DNA of 39,909 nucleotides from Planctomycetota bacterium (GTDB lineage Bacteria; Planctomycetota; Planctomycetia; Planctomycetales; Planctomycetaceae), in assembly GCA_027618475.1 (NCBI GenBank), contig JAQCEJ010000046.1, positions 1 through 39,909 on the forward strand, in the 5' to 3' direction. Positions 39,846 through 39,909 of this stretch are shown here, one piece after another. The stretch's first letter is position 1. Each line of letters begins with the position of its first letter. The position numbers were made by a program, and so were the translations under genes. Below the pieces are notes generated by a model. It was not told the origin of the DNA, ran no database searches, and saw nothing but the letters and a program-made list of their open reading frames with translations.

Positions 39846-39909
39846 GAGCCTGTTATGCACTTTGGATGGCGATTTTCGAGAGTAGGAGTCCGAGGAAGGC
39901 AAGCCAGTG
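39846..39909 (-). mobile_element. End of an insertion sequence, probably IS5-like
   Basis: From 39846 the sequence GAGCCTGTTATGCACTTTGG looks like a terminal inverted repeat. It contains the stop codon of a minus-strand frame that fills the rest of the window. Placing the stop codon inside the terminal repeat is common in IS5-type elements. The adjacent TA or CTA could be part of a target duplication. The other end is outside the window, so the boundary is an estimate. Confidence 0.55.
39853..39909 (-). CDS. Transposase C-terminus (partial)
   Basis: Eighteen codons and a TAA stop read on the minus strand: HWLAFLGLLLSKIAIQSA. A hydrophobic LAFLGLLLSKIAI ending just inside a putative terminal repeat is characteristic of DDE transposases of the IS5 type. 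The rest of the gene, including the catalytic residues, lies beyond the window edge, so the family is provisional. Confidence 0.5.
   Translation of the reverse strand, partial: HWLAFLGLLLSKIAIQSA

Overview
The window looks like chromosomal DNA of a planctomycete, probably of the order Planctomycetales. The evidence is gene content that is largely confined to that phylum: a DUF1549/DUF1553 protein with a CxxCH motif next to a Tat-type DUF1501 protein and a WD40 protein, a very cysteine-rich YTV-type repeat protein, a giant alpha-2-macroglobulin-like protein, ThuA-like and ceramidase-like secreted proteins, and a PQQ-propeller protein. No tRNA, rRNA, CRISPR array or phage module was seen. Genus cannot be given from sequence reading alone.

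Layout. 1-4057 (+): DUF1549/DUF1553 (cut by the window start), DUF1501 and WD40 genes, a probable operon. 4085-5834 (-): HAD phosphatase, GNAT acetyltransferase and a small protein resembling the C-terminal half of Gfo/Idh/MocA oxidoreductases. 5998-7528 (+): double-ACT protein and SMP-30/gluconolactonase. 7553-9004 (-): cardiolipin synthase. 9341-15613 (+): 2090-residue alpha-2-macroglobulin-like protein that has lost its thioester motif. 15652-20962 (-): three overlapping genes (DUF2079 membrane protein, YfhO-like membrane protein, SGNH hydrolase). 21181-22707 (-): DegP/HtrA protease with a clear terminator. 23364-24104 (+): RNase III. 24217-24297 (-): a 26-residue Lys/Ala-rich histone-H1-tail-like peptide, with a gene-less stretch of odd composition upstream. 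24967-25803 (-): TIM-barrel isomerase/epimerase. 26284-27783 (+): YTV cysteine-rich repeat protein, followed by hairpins and a terminator. 27955-29635 (-): def and fmt. 30039-31440 (-): a small lipoprotein and an unrecognised protein. 32032-33220 (+): csrA and a membrane GGDEF protein. 33654-34805 (+): extended-SDR protein with a good promoter. 34900-36264 (-): ceramidase-like hydrolase. 36481-39294 (+): cstA and a ThuA-domain protein. 39367-39845 (-): PQQ-propeller gene truncated by what looks like an IS element, whose transposase C-terminus fills the last bases.

How it fits together. Much of the content is cell-surface biology: secreted or surface proteins (DUF1549/1501, A2M, YTV, lipoprotein), envelope lipid or polysaccharide functions (cls, DUF2079/YfhO/SGNH, ceramidase-like) and envelope quality control (DegP). 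Housekeeping genes (rnc, def, fmt) and global regulators (csrA, GGDEF) are interspersed. The best leads for something undescribed are the thioester-less A2M with a Trp-rich insertion, the YTV gene with two arrays of the same 48-bp period and a possible 3' RNA switch, the ultra-short K/A-rich peptide with its unusual upstream region, and the coupled DUF2079-YfhO-SGNH operon.
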